Assembly (NCBI RefSeq): GCF_964275005.1
Contig: NC_092698.1
Coordinates: 33,932,162 to 33,996,161 of the forward strand
Reading direction: 5' to 3'
Length of the DNA stretch: 64,000 nt
DNA from: Diadema setosum
Taxonomy: Eukaryota; Echinodermata; Echinoidea; Diadematoida; Diadematidae
A model generated the notes under the pieces. That model was not told where the DNA came from, searched no databases, and worked only from the letters and a program-made list of their open reading frames with translations. Positions 61,578 to 64,000 of this stretch are shown here, one piece after another (within the stretch, counting starts at the first letter, position 1; the number at the start of each line of letters is the position of its first letter). A program made the position numbers and the translations under genes.

Positions 61578-62004
61578 TGCAACTGTGAAAGCGATATGTG
61601 TTTACATGACGTTCACTCGGTGGTGTACGTTTACAACACAGGGGAAAGGGAATCTCCCACCTCATACATATTCAATAAGGCTTCGGCAGTCTCCGCGCCA
61701 GCTCATGAATAATTAATGTCTGTGACCTTTGGTGAAACTACTTCCCGCAGAGCATTCTCGCCTCTTAAGTGCCTACCCTCTCGGTGATCTCTACATCCTA
61801 AAACAATATCGATTTATGTTAATAGAGAAAAAAATCTTTTTACTAATTTAAAAGCCAAAAAATGAATTGTAATATTTTTTTTATTTCTGCAAATATTATA
61901 TATAACTGTAATTTATGCTGATATATTTTTATCACTTGTAATTTTTTCCACATTTCATATACATGTCATTAACTCCTAAACAAATTTCATTACACGTACG
62001 GTTT

Positions 62005-63062
62005 GCGAATATTTTTTCCGTACATGGAAACGCTACAGGACATGAATTATTCATAAGTTGAGCTGAAAGAATTAAATGCGCATGCGCATGCACATGAATG
62101 CACATTCGCTTCATAGCGAAGTAGCCCTACTGTTCTGTGGTAGCGGTTTATTAACGAACGAATACGAGGACCCGATCGACAAAAAAAAGGCGTGCGAAAG
62201 ATTTCGGAAGAACTCTTATTTGGCCATTTATGCATGTACGAATAGTGGTAATGTGGCATCAAGTCCAAGCCTATGGCTGTACTTTAGGTTGTAGCTTGTA
62301 AAGCTGTTTATTTCACGCGAGCTGCGTATGTACCTGCTTCAAATCGACTGCACTTTCTTCGAACCCTCCATGCTCGCTCATACTCGCCACGCCGACTGCC
62401 CTGGCTGCGCTGACAATCACGATGCTGTCTGCTCCCCCCATACTTACCAGCGGGGTTACGTAGAGCGCTCATGAACTGCGAATCGTATGTACTGTATGTA
62501 ATGTATGATTGAGGGTACCACCTGTCGTCACCCTAAGGCCCGATCTGTAGCTTGTTTATTCCAACAGTATAAAACAAATTCGCCTAAATCTTATCTCAAA
62601 TATGCCATAAGTACTGCAGTTTTGAATGTCGTGACCATTTTCTTCGCGCAGCGGGGTACTTAGATCGGCACCCCCTCCCTCCATAGGTAATACACGTGAA
62701 TTTCACAGCCATGCGTCGTTACCGTGAGCGGATGTGTAATTGAAACGTGTTTAGTCTGGTTTGTTCGTTTGTTTGTGAATTTGATTTTCGTTTCTTCGTT
62801 TTTATTGTTTTCATAGCAAATGTCACTTAATCCCACGCGTACATTTCGTCCTATACGCAAACAGCCATGATACGCAGGGTACCGAAGGTGGTACCCCCTT
62901 ACCCATACACTGTATGTACAGTATGCGAGTCCGTTCATTCGTGTACAAATTTGCCGAGCTATAGAATTGTGAAGTCCACGCGCTTGCGCACTTCAAAATT
63001 TCAGCTCAACTTATGAATAATTCATATCCTGTAGCGTTTCCATGTACGGAAAAAATATTCGC
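62005..63062. mobile_element. Mutator-like nonautonomous element with 9-bp target duplication
   Basis: The ends GCGAATATTTTTTCCGTACA and the exact inverse continue for about 75 bp (through GGAAACGCTACAGGA and ATGAATTATTCATAAGTTGAGCTGAAA). The 9-mer GTACGGTTT flanks it perfectly on both sides (61996-62004 and 63063-63071). Nine-base duplications with long inverted ends are typical of the Mutator/MULE superfamily. The interior (982 bp between arms) is more G+C-rich than the flanks and encodes no recognised protein. Near-perfect arms indicate a young insertion. Confidence 0.82.
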
Positions 63063-63071
63063 GTACGGTTT

Positions 63072-64000
63072 TCCCGCGATGTGGCGGTAAATTTGCATTC
63101 AGCAGTGAATGTTTGGGTACGTACAAATTTTAACTTTTTTGCCAAGTTAGTATGATATTGTTATATTCAGTCTACACAAGACGTTTATCGAGAATTCACA
63201 TTTCACTTTTCAAGACATTCTCTTATCTGCTTTGTGCTTTATCATATCTCCGAGATAAGACAACTGTAACGTTAGTGGAATCTCTAACGTGTTAGGACAG
63301 TGTTTCTAGATCCATTTGTATTATAACACAGTCCCACATACGCTGATAAATGTAGGGTTACAAAAAATGCATTGGTAAATTACGTCGTTCGCGTCCCTGC
63401 CTGGCCAGGCCCACATCACAGGGCAGGGCATGGGCAATGTACCCCATGTCATGATCCCATTTATTTAAGATCCAGATTAAGGCATTAGACTCTATAATAG
63501 ATTGTCATAGAGGAGGGTCGACTCGACTGTCTACCTGTTTTCTGCTAAATTTAATGGCAGTGTATACAACCACACGTGTGTGTCTTTACCATCCAGCCAC
63601 ACGAGTGTGGTTGTAGCCATGGCCCGAGTCGCTGGATACAGCCACACTCGTGTGTAAATGTACACTGTACATACATAGGGATACATACACAGTATAATAC
63701 GGCGGAGAAGATGATCGCGGGATCGCCGTCGTGACGTGCCTGTCAAACACATAAACGCTACACAATCAGCTTGCTCACAAAGTGATGAAAGTAACCTCAT
63801 TTTCATACCTTTTAATATTGTTATTTTACAAATATATTTTTCGCTCCATTCTCATCGTGTTTGCTTGATATGATGTGTTTAGAATTAATAGCAAAGTTAC
63901 AACTGCCGCTAAATTGGGGGACTTTGGATTGACATCGCTAAACTGCTGGTGGTGTGCTAGTGATTGCTCAGCGCAGCTGCAGCCTAGCCAGCGCAGCTGT
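63072..64000. other. Right edge, no gene seen
   Basis: I find no exon that I can support. A 13-bp inverted pair CACACGAGTGTGG (63598) and CCACACTCGTGTG (63642-63654) forms a hairpin with a third related copy near 63571. The right margin may continue into features outside the window. Confidence 0.4.

Larger units (their letters stand above)
42594..61778. mobile_element. Giant (19.2 kb) foldback-like element with satellite arms
   Basis: The first and last about 630 bp are inverted copies of each other, starting GGGTAGGCACTTAAGAGG at 42594 and ending with its reverse complement at 61778. The compared parts are about 98% identical. Each continues inward into an array of the same 223-bp satellite, in opposite orientation on the two sides. 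Between the arrays lie about 9 kb with no recognised genes. Tandem-repeat arms are characteristic of foldback elements (FB in Drosophila, TU in sea urchins), though those have far shorter units. No target duplication is visible. An inverted segmental duplication is therefore a live alternative. No transposase, polymerase or capsid gene is seen inside. Confidence 0.65.

Noticed and set aside
42594-61778. Polinton or other large virus-like element
   Set aside because: Long inverted ends and a size near 20 kb fit loosely, but I see no polymerase, integrase, ATPase, protease or capsid gene, and tandem satellite arms are not typical of that group.

Overview
This is a piece of animal nuclear DNA. 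It is AT-rich, the genes are split by GT-AG introns, microsatellites are dense, and small DNA transposons are very common. Gene content, Tigger/pogo and foldback elements together suggest a marine invertebrate deuterostome, most likely an echinoderm such as a sea urchin. That assignment is inference; no species marker is present.

Region 1-15.5 kb. A minus-strand gene for a BAR-domain (amphiphysin/BIN-like) membrane-curvature protein occupies 1839-10325 in at least nine coding exons. It is followed by a stretch rich in simple repeats. A one-exon minus-strand COX14 gene (cytochrome c oxidase assembly) lies at 14106-14309, with a spliced 5' leader.

Region 15.5-25.1 kb. IQCB1 (NPHP5, a ciliary transition-zone protein) runs on the plus strand, head to head with COX14. 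All twelve coding exons join in phase into 589 codons plus a stop, close to the 598 residues of the human protein. Its introns hold several palindromic transposons.

Region 25.9-30.6 kb. A Tigger/pogo transposon with an open transposase frame, both terminal inverted repeats and TA target sites sits inside a short older element of Tigger type. The transposase ends in a PCNA-binding-like motif.

Region 32.8-42.3 kb. A TTTGACC-rich repeat is followed by SMUG1 (uracil-DNA glycosylase, minus strand, two coding exons) with a 1.15-kb TTAA-flanked foldback in its intron. A second TTAA-flanked foldback and a tRNA-Thr(CGT) follow.

Region 42.6-61.8 kb. The most unusual object is a 19.2-kb giant inverted-repeat structure. 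Each end has about 0.6 kb of nearly identical unique sequence followed by a 4-5 kb array of a 223-bp satellite, in opposite orientation at the two ends, around a 9-kb interior with no recognisable gene. It resembles a foldback transposon of unusual size whose arms are made of satellite DNA with a higher-order (3 x 223 = 669 bp) period.

Region 62.0-64.0 kb. A 1.06-kb element with inverted ends and a perfect 9-bp target duplication (Mutator-like) is followed by sequence in which I see no gene.

The host genes (membrane curvature, respiratory-chain assembly, cilium, base-excision repair) do not form a pathway. The window is an ordinary gene neighbourhood heavily loaded with foldback-type DNA elements.
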